DNA of 64,000 nt from Cercophora sp. LCS_1 (Eukaryota > Ascomycota > Sordariomycetes > Sordariales > Lasiosphaeriaceae): the NCBI GenBank assembly GCA_036250225.1, contig JAPZLL010000003.1:558001-622000 (forward strand), in the 5' to 3' direction. Position numbers and translations under genes: made by a program. Positions 1 to 12,166 of this stretch are shown piece by piece (the stretch's first letter is position 1; every line of letters begins with the position of its first letter). Under the pieces are notes generated by a model, which was not told where the DNA came from, did not search any database, and worked only from the letters and a program-made list of their open reading frames with translations.

Positions 1-3000
1 CGATCCCGATGATGGGCTACGGGTGGCCATTTTCATTTGAACGATCCCAGCCAGCTGGCCGACAATGTCCAGAACGGACGCAGAAATGCAACCCAATAAA
101 CACAAATCGAAATTTCTGCCCGGGGTTGCCTCTCCAAAGCGGAATAGAGTTAGTTGGATCTGGCTGATCAGCGCAAGGGATCGACCCGTCCCGGATTGAA
201 GACTCTTTTCCATCACGGCAGGCACTTAAACAGCAGCTCGGCCCAGACTGTGTTCTTGATCCAAAATACATCGGATATATGAGGATACAAGTCAGCGCCG
301 CGAAGGTAAATCTAATACGGGTCTGCACGACGGCATCTGGAGCTGCTATGTTGAAAGAGTTTCTCGAATGCTCTGCCCACCTCGGTTGTCGGGATAGCTA
401 GCGAGACAAGCAGGAAGAAGGAAAGAGAATTGGACCAGTTTCCGGAAGGCGCCACACCCCCAAGACCCCAGGCTTGGATGGCGGGGGACTAGGGGCAATC
501 AGTGGTCATCACCCGCGCTCACGACAGCTCACCCCAACGCCAAACCCTCAGGCCTCCTCTCTCCATCCAGTAGGTGGGAACGTCGAGCATGTGCGGGCTT
601 GCACGCTCTCTTGCCAGCCATCATGGGGTCGAGGTCATCTAGCTGACGAAAAGCTATGCATACTCGAGGCACAAGGGCAAACAAGACTTGGTCATGCCAA
701 CGGCCACTTTCCCCCCCACAGCAAACCCCCAGTTCGAGGAGAGCTGGGATCGAGACAGGCCCGCTACCAGGGGACCGACTGGCAAGGGTGGGTTTGTGGG
801 TGGGTTAAGCCAGGCCTCGACGGTGAATGGAGCCAACAAGCTTAACAGCTGACAGCCAAAACCTCTCAACCCCTCCCGCTGAAGTCAACCGCCCTGTTCG
901 ATACACCGTCGCATGTCTCCGCCGGGACAGGTCGCCGACATGTGCAATTCGCACGGGCAGCACGGTCCAGACCGCGGTTTACTGGTCAAGTGTATCGGCG
1001 AAACACGCTGTGGCTTCTCTGCTCATCACGGCTGACAAGACGGGTAATACGGCGAGAAGACCGCGTCGCGTTCGTGGGACGGCGCTTCATCACAGGCATT
1101 TGGTTGGGAAGGGTAAAGGCGTTTTGCACTAGACGGCGCCACTGTAACGCTCAAGACGGCGAGGGCACAAAAGAAGCATGGTCTGGAAGGGTAAATTTCC
1201 GGGCCACTGACAACCGACAGCCCTGCTTCGACAACTTGGGCCTAGCCTCGCCATTAAAGGCTAGACTCAACAGGCACCCCCAAGCCTATTGCAACGTCGG
1301 ACTTCTTGGGATCTGAAAGAAGAAACCGGCCCTGTGGTGACTCGCCCGTTAGAGAAGGAGGCATTGAAAAGACTCGTCAGCGAGCAAGGATTCCACGGCA
1401 ACAATCGCTCTCCCTGTGCTCGACGGCCTCAAGCACCGAACTCGAGCTGCGTCATCGAGAAAACAAGTCAAGCGCTGGACGGTTCAACCTGGCTGTGAAA
1501 ACGGCACTAGTCCTTCACCATAAACGTCCTGACAGGAGCCTCGAGGGCGCCGCTAACGGAGTGATGGGATCGTTTCCGGCCAGTGGCAGCAATAACCGCC
1601 GATGGCCAACATGAGCCAAGCCGGCTGCCAGCAAGAGTGCATCGGCACCGGTCTTTGTTCAAACGGAACCGTGGCTGGCTCAAGGCCACAATAGGATGTC
1701 ACAGCCGTTAGCGCGGTCGCTAGGGAAAATGTCGCTATGGCGTTCTCTGAGTTTGCCGACCTGGCTGTTCCCTGAACCTATATCAGGACGTATTATGTGG
1801 TGCACTTGGCTCGATATTGCGACTCTGAGCGCTCTCTCAAATCTAGGCCTTCCGATGTCGACAAGGCTCGCTGACAGGATGCAAACCAACACGGGCCTGG
1901 TCTGATCGTGCCAAAAATCACTGAGGCCCCAAGCCTTGCTTCGGAGCTGAGCTCTCTTTCGAAAGGGGAGCACGGCGTTGCACCCGCAACCCTGGTCATG
2001 TCTTGATATCAAGTTGTCTCCGGTACCTGCCTTTCGGTGATAATACGGTCTACCTTGCGCTACCTTGTGTCGTAAGAACCGGTTCTACGGTATTGCTTGA
2101 GTTCTGCAATATTGTCAACTGCGGAGCCACATGATCATGACAGCAAGCTTGCAGTCGTTCGACAGTTTTCTGAAGGGGGAGCAGGATCAGCCGTCTCAAC
2201 CTTGCCCAAGGCAACCAGCCAACCGGGTTCTCAGTCCAACATCCGTGACGCATTGTGCTGGACCACAGTAGGAGGGTTGTCGGAAACTGTACTTGACGCA
2301 GCGTCAGTGGAGTTGCCGTTCGATCAAGAACCGAATGTCCAAGGACCACTCCCTCCGACGCAGCTAGCACATTGTCCAACCCCTCCAGGGCCGACTTGAC
2401 CCTCCGGCCCAAGGAATGGCGGTTTCTTGCTAGCTAACTGAACCCTGTAGCCTCATCCTCGTTGCCTGAAGACTTTGTGACACCTCTGGCTACCACAGCA
2501 TTCCCGGTCCCGTGGCTCACACATGTCGGCATCGAGAGGTCGACTAGGAGGTGGGGTTACAGCGGGTCGAGGGGACGGTAGAGCACGCCCTTCCTGCCGA
2601 AGGGCACCATCGTCGGGACAGAATTTGACGCAAGGTGACCATTCTGAGGAGATCAATGCACCGCGAGGTTACAGCCAAGGAGCATGCTACAAACCGTGTT
2701 CGTCGATAGCTCACATCCGCAAGGCGGCAGAGAATCAATAGCCGCGAGGGCAGCCTCCTTTTTCAGCCCGAGGATTGACCATTCGATGGTTACGACCTGG
2801 GGATCCGCCGGCGTGATGCCATCCTCGTCGCTGCGCTGGCCACACCGGCTGTATGTACCAGCACATCGTGCATTCAAGAGTGCATGAGAGGCCATCATAG
2901 GAGGCTGGACTGGCTGTCAGCCGGCATGACATGAGCGCACAAAGAATCCCAACGTCACATCGTCGTGTTTGCTTCTCTCCAGCACCCTTTCCTAGCTCGA

Positions 3001-5393
3001 ATCTCATCAGGGCGGGCGGGTCTTGAGAGCACCATCTGGTGAAGACTGTCCATCGAAGATAGCATCCTGCTCTCACCGCCCGGGGGTTCCAGTCTCCCCG
3101 TTTGATGTTTTCCGGCGAGTCTGGATCTCCGGTTCGTTCCCTCCGACTCCTCCAGCTGGTGGCTGTTGACGGTGGCTGATGACATGAGTGGGAAAAAAGG
3201 CGACCCAAACGAGATCATCTGCCAGCCCCTCGATGCGGCTTCTAAAGACTGTCCTCCGGCACACGTTGGCCTCGAGGTGGCTGCCGATGGAAGGCACCCG
3301 TTACACCACACTGCATGGCCAAAGGGCTGTCTTCGAACGACGTCGTTTCTTGTTTCCCTGCACGTCGCCCGCTTGTCCAGTACGTGCCTGGTAGCTCAAA
3401 GTGACAATACGCAGTGCCGACCTTCTCTCGCATTCGTAAAACAGCAGGCTTGGCACCATCGACTGCCGTGCCTGCCGCACTGTGTGGCTTGGATGTTCAA
3501 AAAGAAAAACAAGCCGTTGGCTGCAAAAAGAAAGGGTGTCGTTCGATCCAAACCCGTGGGGAAGACCTAGGCCTTGACCAGGGGGCAACTAGTGTGCCTC
3601 CGGGCGACTCAGCCAAAAAGAAGCAACAACACAGACGGGCCACCATGGTCGCGAACAAGCCACGCCATCCTCCCTGTGAAAAGAGAGGCATTTATTCCGC
3701 CTTCAGGATACAGCACTATGTGACCGAGTTGTCGTTGTTGACTCTTACATGGGAAAAGGTCTGTTTTGTGGCTAGCTGATCCGAGGGCCAAAACGGCCTG
3801 AAAACGGCGCGTCGAAACACGGCCCAACGGTCCTGCGCTTGCAGGCGCCACAACCTAGCCTCGACAAGACGCCCAGGCTACCTCCCTCCAGTTTTACGCG
3901 CAACACAAAAAAGGAAAAAAAACACTCAAAACTGAAGTTGGTACTGCTGCTGCGCTGCTGCGAGTCGGCGCGTGATGGGGCTTGCCTCTCTGGTCGCCTC
4001 GAACCGCAATTGCAGGACGACGCCACACACCGCAATGCAGCGACCATCTGCAGTCTCCTGATAGCCCCTGGTCTGAGACAAATCAGACGCGCCCAAAGAC
4101 CCCCAAGGTCGCAACCGTCGCTGGTAAAGCAGCACAAGCCGACAGGCCACTCATGCATCTGGCACTCCCAGATCACACCTGCATGTGCCTCTTTCCAGCG
4201 AGCAGGGAAGATTGGCGTGTCTTTCCCCTCCCCATTCCAAGGTCGATCACCGATCGGCGTCTTTCCCAAGTTTTTACTGCGTAGCATTTGCTCCTTTTCC
4301 GCAAATGAATGGTCATGTTCCGCACCCCTATGTATATCCAGGCAGTCAGCAAGCAGCCCGCCACTCTTTTCCGGACCAGCGCAGGAAGCAAGGAGGGGCG
4401 GGGAAAAGGGGGCGGACCAAAAGTCAACAAGACGACGGCGGCGGCGGCGGGGCGGCAGATCTGCACAAAGCATGGCAGGGCTGGTAAGAGAGGAGGGGTT
4501 TCTTGGCTTGGTCGGACCGTTCAACGCGTGCGGCCCAGACATTTTTCTTTTTCGGGTTTCCGTCGTCGTGCATATGTAAGCTCCCTTCATCAACAGCAGC
4601 GGCAGCAGGCCAACAAGCGACGGCGGCGGCGAGCTCGAGCGGGAAAGTAACCAGACGGACCTTGATGCCCCGGAATTGGTCCGCGCGGAACATTCACTGA
4701 CTGACTGGGGCAATGGTTGATAGAGATCGATGTGCTAGGTAAGAGAGCCGTCCCGATGCTGATGTGGTGAAGTCGGATGTAACCAACCATCCTCGGAGGT
4801 CTTGTCAAAGTCACCCTCTCGACAAACAATCCTTCTCGGAAGATGGTCGGGCGTGTACGACCCTTGATGATCACGATCCGATCGTGGGAAGAAGGAGTTG
4901 TGGTCCAATCCTAGAGATACTGTACGCTGAGGATGACACCTTTGTGACGACACAGTGACAGCGGCATATAGAAACGTAAATAAAGCCAAGGTAGGCAATC
5001 CTGGGACTGTATCATGTACGATACGTATGTATATGACAAGCGCCTTGCAAGGAGTACTTCCCAGCCATCGCCACTTGCCCCGCAGTCATCCACCGGGGCA
5101 CACGGGATGGTCAGGACAGCAACAGACAACGCCTCTCCTGCACCAGAGCAAGGAGGGCAGGCCACAACAGAGACCTAACCTCAACTACTTGTACCGGCAG
5201 GACAAGGAGCCGGTCAACGACGGAGAAGCAAACACCAGAACATAGGCACCAGAACATACTCGTCAGGACATGAAACGACGAGCTCAAGACCTAATGAATA
5301 GCAGGCGATACACACAGTAGATAAAATAACATAATTCCTTATCAAATTGCAATTTGCATGCCGCGCTGGTCTTCCCAAGGAGTCCAGCAAGGT

Positions 5394-5412
5394 CGGGTCC
5401 GGGTCCGGGTCC
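5394..5412. repeat. Short tandem GGGTCC repeat
   Basis: Three consecutive copies of a hexamer (GGGTCC) are visible. It is a simple repeat with no apparent coding role. Confidence 0.7.
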
Positions 5413-6149
5413 AAGTGGAAGACAAAAGAAGCAACCCCAAAATAAGGCATACCCGCTGCGAATGATGAGGCTGGCCAGAGCCGACGAGTGACGCAAAATA
5501 CAACACACATAAGCCAACAGAACATGATAACTCGTAGTCGAGATGCAATACACACCACAGATAGAACAAACACCCCAAAGCCAGGGCCGCATTTCCAAAA
5601 GCAGCGCCGACATCCCTCGGGCAACTACCTTGGCAAGGCACAGCACATGCCAGACAAACCAAACAAAATCCATACCAAGCCCCATGCAACGTAGCGCCGT
5701 GAGATATACTCGTACTCGTCATCATCCCACCAAGCAAGCCACAGGCCAGTTCCCTGGAGACCAAAAAAAAAAAATAAATAAACCAAAAAAACAGGCGTGA
5801 ATCCACACATCACGCCACGCCCGTTCGCCTGATGAAGAGCAACCCCCCAAAAGCACGACAAACACCATCCAGAGAAGAAATAGAATGTACAATTCAGTTT
5901 TGTCTTTTTTTGGTGTTATTTCGCCGAAGGGAGACAGACCCAAGGCAGGCCGAGACATGCCCAGACACGGGTCTTCCGCCCATCCAAACATTACAGTCGT
6001 TTACACTTACACACCAGATAATCCTTCCCTCCCCTTTCGTGTCGCCGTGCCGTGCCTGAGGATCTCGTATGCCAGACCCGCCAGGTATCCATCCAAGCAA
6101 CTGAACACGCAAAGTAACACAGGGTAACCCAAGGAAATCACTCCCTAGG

Positions 6150-6295
6150 CCTCCCTCCGTCCACCATCCAGACATCCAACCATCCGACCAGATATCCTTT
6201 AGGCATCCAACCACCATATCACCATTGCCCTTCGTCCATCCCTCCATCAAACCCCCGTCCACCGTCCACCCATCATCCATCATCCCCATTGTAAT
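6150..6295. repeat. Degenerate CCATC/CCAACC-rich tract
   Basis: The + strand is very pyrimidine-rich here and carries many imperfect copies of CCATC, CCAACC and CCGTCC. It begins about 200 bp past the nim-1 stop, so it may lie in the 3' UTR or terminator region. It looks like a decayed simple-sequence array. Confidence 0.55.
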
Positions 6296-6497
6296 CCCAA
6301 CCCCTGACAAAGGAAAATGAAAACAAGCGGCAGAGATGGACTATGCAAATTGGTGGTATCTCCAGTATCCCAACGCATTGAAAAGACGTATGAATGTTTG
6401 TTTGCAAACGCCAAAAAGCCTGAGAACTCTGAAACCCAATCCAACGCCTTAATAACTCCCCTTAATTTTGTTTCTTGCAGGAAAAAAAAAAAGTCAA

Positions 6498-8861
6498 TCA
6501 AGGCCGCAACACATTTTTCCGTCTGACAAGGAACGGGCTGGGCATCTCGTCACGCTCGGGGTCCCACACGGCTGCCGGCTCCGATGCCGTGCCGCCACGG
6601 TTGACAGCCGCCGCGTGTTCGCGGAACGCCCGGGTGGGACTAACATTGACGTTCTCGCTGACCACGGCGCTGAGCGGTCGTCCGCCGGCTCTGGCCTGCG
6701 TGAGTTCGACGAGGGTGCGGCCTCTGATGCCGGTCTTGGCGCCACCGACTTTGTTAAGGCTTGGCAGCTGGGCCGAGGAGGAGTCGATCGAGGGGTCCTT
6801 CTTGCTGGTGAAGCTGGTCTTGCGGTTCAGCGTGGGGCCCGCGGAGCCCTCTGCCTTGAGGTTGGCAGCCGAGGGGATCTTGCTGAGGCGACGGTTGGGG
6901 CTGTCGCTGCGTTCGCGCAAGGCGCCGTTGCTACCGACCTTTCGAATGCTGGGCAAATCCGAGCTCGAAGACGTCGTGGGGATGGCGCCCTGCGTCTTGG
7001 AGTGCAGGGCCAGCGTCTGCTTCGACTGCATGCGCTGGAGCGGTGCTGACTTTTGTGCCTGGAGCGTGGGTCGCTGCTTCGACGTGAAGGGGTTCTTGCT
7101 GGATCGGATCATGCGCGTGGGCGACGGCATCTGGATCTCCTCGTCCGACTCCGAGTCAGAGCCCAGGCTAGGGGTGTGGCGGGCTTCCCACCGGGATGCG
7201 TCTGTTGCCGTCTCTGACATCTGGTTGGCGGCGGCGAATATGTTGCCGGGGTTGGCCGGGGCCTTGGTGCCTGCATTTCGCCGGGGTGACAGTGACAGCG
7301 ACGAGATGGTGATGGGTGATGGCGATGCCATCTCCACGTCCATGGGTGTGCCCTGTGGGATGCTGACGAACATGGTCTGAGCCCGCCCGAACGGCGTGCG
7401 GGCCGTCTTCTTGACAGCATGGGTCGATGTGTCGGGCGAGTCGACCGAGAGCTCGGTAATGTCAGTCGTTGAGGGGAAGTCATCGTCGGCGCTGCTGGCG
7501 CATCCTATCGACGAGTGCGGGTAGTCGGACTTGGCAACCGACGACGACAGATCTATTGCCACATCGTCGCTGAACGTGACTCCTTTCCGCTGTGACAGCT
7601 CCAGCTCGACACGAGCGCGCACCTCGGACTCGAACTTGCTCTTCAGCTCCTCAATCTCCTGCTTGACCAGACGGTCAATCTCCAGCCGCGCCTTGACTTC
7701 CCACTCTCTCCTGAGCGAGTTGTCGATCTCGTGGCGGATCAGCATCTTGTCGTTATCCAGGGCCGAAATCTTCTGCTCGTATTCTCTCTTTAGTCTGTCC
7801 ACAGACTCTTCCTTGGCTTTGAGCATCTTGTGGAACTCAACCACCTCTTTCTCCTTTCTCATCAGCCGGACCACTGGCATATTCAACAGAGTCGCCGTGT
7901 CGGGGCGACGGTCGGGGTTCACGCGCAGGCAGTCCTTGATGACACCAAACAGCTCGGTCGAGTACACGGGTGGGAGGGGGTTAATCTTGCCCTCCTTGAT
8001 CTTCTGGACCAGCTGGTAGTGCGACTTGGCGTTGAAAGGCGGCTCCCTGGTGCACAGTTCGTAGATAATACAGCCGAGCGACCAGATGTCCGACTTGAGT
8101 GTGTACTTTTCTGCAGCGCAGATCTCGGGCGACATATAGAATGGGGTGCCGACGTATGTCGACGCGAAATCGTGGGACTGCATCACCTTGGAGAGACCGA
8201 AGTCGCCGAGCTTTACTGAGTTGTCTTCGCCGAGAAACACTGTAGCGGCTTGTCAGCTGGGGATCGCACCAATCACTCGCCGGCCGGCGCTCACCATTCT
8301 CGGGCTTGAGATCGCGGTGCAGAATCGTCATGCCACCTGTGGGCGCCTTGGGCCTCGCCGTCGCACCCAGGCCCAGCACCGCCTTGCCCACCTCCGGGGG
8401 ATCGACACCATAGTGACACCGGTAGAGGGCCGTGACCAACTGAGAGAAAATACTCCATACAAACGCCTCCTCCGCATACTGGTTCTTGACGGTCAGGTCG
8501 CGGATGACCCGGCCCAGATCGCCATTGCCGCAGTACTCCATGTATAAGTGCAGATCCTGTGTCGCCTTGAGATGCTCACGGTGGTAGTAGCCAACAATGT
8601 TCGGGTGTCGTAGGGTCGACAGGATCTGGAACTCGGCGTGCAACTGTTCACGCTCTTTCTGCGACATCTTGAGGTAGCTGATCTCCTTCCGGCAGAGAAT
8701 CATGCCGTCGGCCTTGCGGCGCACCCTGCGGATGACGCCAAAGGACCCATGGCCTGGCGGACAGAGTGCGCTGTTAGCGGTGGACGGGGGCGGGACGGCA
8801 ATGCAATTAACCACGTACCGATTTTTTCCAGCACTTCGTACTCGTTTCGTTGTTCCGCCAT
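6498..8861 (-). CDS. nim-1: G2-specific NIMA-family serine/threonine kinase
   Basis: Mitotic-entry kinase of the NIMA/Nek family. Three exons: 8861-8819, 8753-8295 and 8239-6498, with introns of 65 and 55 bp, encode 747 residues. The kinase domain (about residues 9-292) shows the glycine loop GHGSFG at 15-20, catalytic Lys37, HRDLKPEN at 160-167, DFG at 180-182 and an activation loop at 188-206 ending in the GTPFYMSPE motif. Between the YRCHYG segment and HRDLKPEN lies the extra loop typical of fungal NIMA proteins. A coiled coil follows (about 297-387), then a long Ser/Pro-rich tail, matching the dimerising and regulatory tail of NIMA. It is divergent from the ankyrin/BTB gene across about 0.6 kb. 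Family assignment is firm; the symbol follows Neurospora usage. Confidence 0.95.
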
Positions 8862-9455
8862 TGTTGAATTCGGAACTCGCAATGGCCTCAGATGTGCAAT
8901 AATTGGATGGCCTGATCCATAGAAAGAGAAGCGTGAGCTGTGTAACTGTTGATGTTGTTAGTATGCCCGGCGCGGCTGGGGATTGCGGTGAACGGTTGTG
9001 AATGCTGAGAGGATGTGCGCCGCAAGTCAAGCATTTTCCGGTGTGCGAACAAGGTGCATCGACCGCCAAATCAACACAGACCCCGCTGCCCAGGCAACGA
9101 CCCAATTCGGGCACCCGATCACAGCAACCGACCCACTCCATGCAGGGGCCGCAGCCAAACAACCACTCCAGTCTGTCTTATCGCTATCGATAACACCGCT
9201 CTTATCAGCCTCTTGAGTCAGCACCCTGGAGCCGTTGGACGACATCAGCACTCCCGTCCCGTTGATCGATGCAGCTGCCAGATGCCGCCATCCTGGCCCG
9301 TGCATCGCGCTGCTTAACTCCGGCGCATCGCCACCAACGCTTCCAATGCCGTTTTGGCATACACGACTTTAATAGTGCCTTGCTTTCCTGTTTATTTTGT
9401 TCACTTCTTTAGAGAGACACTTTTATACAAATAGAAGACGGCACCAAAACACAAG
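8862..9455. promoter_or_regulatory. Divergent promoter of nim-1 and the ankyrin/BTB gene
   Basis: This 594 bp gap separates two start codons that point away from each other, so it must hold both promoters. A TATA-like TTTTATACAAATAG lies 23-36 bp before the rightward start, preceded by a pyrimidine-rich stretch. No operator can be assigned from sequence alone. Confidence 0.55.
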
Positions 9456-11418
9456 ATGGTGCTCCGAAAGTTCGAGCTAGAGGCCAAGCTAAAGGACGAC
9501 CACCAGCTCATCAGCAGCGGGGTTCTGCGCAATGAGCACCCTTTTGACAACTCCCCTGAATTCAAGGATTTTATTTATGCATGTCGGCTGGGTGATTTAA
9601 AGCGGTGCCAGGAGTTGATATCCTCTGGAGTCAGCATCAATCATAAAGACGAGTTCGACTACACCCCGCTCATCATTGTACGTCTCACCGTGCAAGAGGC
9701 TAGCTATAGGAGAATAGCTGACAACCCTGCAGGCGAGTCTTTGTGGCCACTACGAGCTTGTGCAGTTGCTTCTCGAAGAGGGCGCAATAGCAGACCCGGA
9801 CTCTTTCGAGAGGGAACGAGCTGTTTACAACGCCCTCAACAACAAGATCAGGAACCTGCTGCTCTCCTATGACTACTCCAAAACAGCAGACCCCCTCCAG
9901 CCGTGGGCTTCACACATTACGTCGCTGCTGGTCCGCGGCACCCCCAAGACATCAGATGTCACGCTCAAGTCTGAATCTGAGTCGTTTCACCTGCACAAGT
10001 TCATCCTCTCGGCAAGATCACCCTACTTTCAGGAAAAGTTTGATGCGCGCGAGACACTCCGCCTGCCTCACGCTATTCCCGTCGAGGCATATCGTGTAGT
10101 ATTGCGATATCTCTACCTCGGTGATCTCCCAAAGGACATAGTGGGTCCACGGAGTGACGTGTCGGAGAATGTTGTCTTCGAAGGCATCGACAGACTCTGC
10201 AAAGCCCTCGAGATTAACAAGCTCTGGGATGCACTCCTGTCAAAAGATCGCCGACTGGCGCGCCAACGCCAACAGGACGAGGTCCAGCGAGCCCAAGCCC
10301 AAGTCGAGCAACTATTCGATGACACGGTCATCAAGCACAAAATCGTTGTCGATTCACGCAAGGCAGACCTCGTCAAATGGCCCCACGACAATGCAATATT
10401 CGCCAGTTGTCTATTACGCGCGGATGAATACGAAGGCGAGGAAGACGACGCCGACCCGGAGGCCGAAGTTGACGGAATACCCATTGGTCCCGGTGGCGGC
10501 AGCCCGTCCCAACCACGCACTAAGAAAGCCCGCCGCTCGGTTCTCTACCCGGTGCACAAACCCTTCCTGATCCGAAGCCCATACTTTGAAACTATGTTCT
10601 CGAGCGAATTCAAGGAAGCCCAAGACTCGGAATACCTCCATATCATCAAGATGGACTGCGCCCCCGAGGTCCTGGAAATCATCCTCCGCTTTCTCTACGC
10701 CGAAAAATCCGACTGCCCGCTCGAATGCGCCCTCGAGCTTCTCTACGCATCCGACATGCTGCTGATCGACAAACTCAAGACCAAAGCGGCCGTTGCGATA
10801 AGTACCCTGGGAAGCGGCACCACAAACGCGCTGGCGGATCGGACACATCAGCACCAAGAGGCCAATGGCGGCGATAAAGCCGAGCCCGTCGAGGTCGAGG
10901 TCGAACCCATCAATGTGTACGACGTTATCCACGCGGCATGGGACCTCAAGGTGCAACGGCTGGAGGAGTTTGCAGCACGATACTTGGCCAATCGGCTGGA
11001 GGATTACATTGACGAGGATGAGTTTGCTGATCTGATCCAGGAGAGCGCCTCGAGAATCAAGGATCGACATGAGACTGACACCATTGAGTTGCTGGATGAT
11101 ATTCGATACTTTTTGTCGGAACGTTTTAGGTTACGTTTCGAGGGCGAGGGGCTTGAAGAAATGCTGGACGAGGACGGCGAGTTCAACGCCGAAGCGGTTG
11201 AAGAGCTGATGGCAGCGAACGGAGACGTCCAGAAGGACTCGGTAGCTGAGAACCTCGCATTGGATGGGACAGCCGGAGAAGGTGCGGAGGGCGAAGGCGG
11301 ACTTAGGACGCTAGGCGGTGCCCTTGTGGAGGATGAGTTTGAGTCGGACGCGGCCAACTACCATATCCTGGTGGAAAAGATTGACAGACTGCTTGAGAGA
11401 CTCAAGTTGGATGCATAA
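9456..11418 (+). CDS. Ankyrin repeat and BTB/POZ domain protein (ABTB1/BPOZ type)
   Basis: Two exons, 9456-9677 and 9733-11418, with a 55 bp phase-0 intron (GTACGT donor, CTGCAG acceptor), encode 635 residues. The splice restores an ankyrin repeat reading DYTPLIIASLCGHYELVQ. Order: N-terminal ankyrin repeats (about 36-97), a first BTB domain (about 140-245, with SDVTLKSESESFHLHKFILS), a second BTB domain (about 275-415) broken by an acidic low-complexity insert near 304-345, then a helical BACK-like C-terminus with acidic stretches. This is the ABTB1/BPOZ architecture, also seen in budding yeast YIL001W. The human homologue has been linked to eEF1A turnover through cullin-3; that role here is inference. 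Confidence 0.88.
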
Positions 11419-12166
11419 AACATCGCCCATCATGGGTTATAAACACCCTGTTAGCGTATGAGATTACAGCGTTACGAATTAGTAGATGAATGGATGTCAT
11501 GCTCGTTCTGCAAGACACAATGTGGAACCAAGCGAGCCTCTGACAAAAGAAACTGCACAACAGGATTTCTAAAGGAGTGTCCACCCGGGAGATGGATATC
11601 TCACGATATTCCAAGACGTCAACTCATATCCCAGAGGCCTTGTAATCACCTCAAGCACACGAAATGTTATCTTTGGGAAATCTTTCGGGAGAAGCCCCCG
11701 AACCAAGACCACTCAAGATCACTCGATAGCTAGACCAGCCGAATTCAACAGCGAATGGTCTGTCACCAACTTCGTGACGAAATATCAACCCAACCTTGAC
11801 AAGGTCGTGTCTGGAAACGATCCTCCGCACACTATTCTAGCAGTCACAAACTCCCCACCCTGACCAACAATCATTCTGACAGGCTTATCAAAACGGTGGA
11901 CTGCGTCCGTTTGCCAGAGGTTGCCGCTAAATCTGAGACATGGCAGGGGTTCGGACTGGTTCGGACGTTGGCGGATTAAGCTTAAATCGACAGCTATTTG
12001 CCAAGAACGGCGCTGCGGCTTGTCGCGCCAATGGACACACGTCCAGCGGTCCGGCTACGTTACGCAGCATGTTACGGTGCTACCAGACGTCGGACGGACA
12101 TTAAACCGCCAATTGAAACGGGTATGGGCAATTGGAAATTTGACAGCATGCTACCAGTTAGCTACG
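11419..12166. other. Convergent intergenic region
   Basis: About 750 bp between two stop codons on opposite strands. It should contain both 3' UTRs. I see no supportable gene; open frames here are antisense shadows or short. Confidence 0.6.

Larger units (their letters stand above)
1..6497. other. Gene-free region and 3' flank of nim-1
   Basis: I could not support any protein or RNA gene here. Open frames up to about 310 codons exist on both strands, but they overlap one another in antisense, are rich in Arg, Ser, Pro and Cys, match no family I know and lack coherent splice structure. From about 5200 to 6497 the sequence becomes A- and C-rich, with an A-tract near 5763, a triple GGGTCC repeat near 5395 and degenerate CCATC-like repeats at 6150-6295. 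That fits 3' untranslated and intergenic DNA downstream of the leftward nim-1 gene. Confidence 0.6.

Noticed and set aside
3772..4713. 313-codon open frame on the minus strand
   Set aside because: Arg/Ser/Pro/Cys-rich composition, no family resemblance, and an overlapping 246-codon plus-strand frame; treated as a composition artefact.
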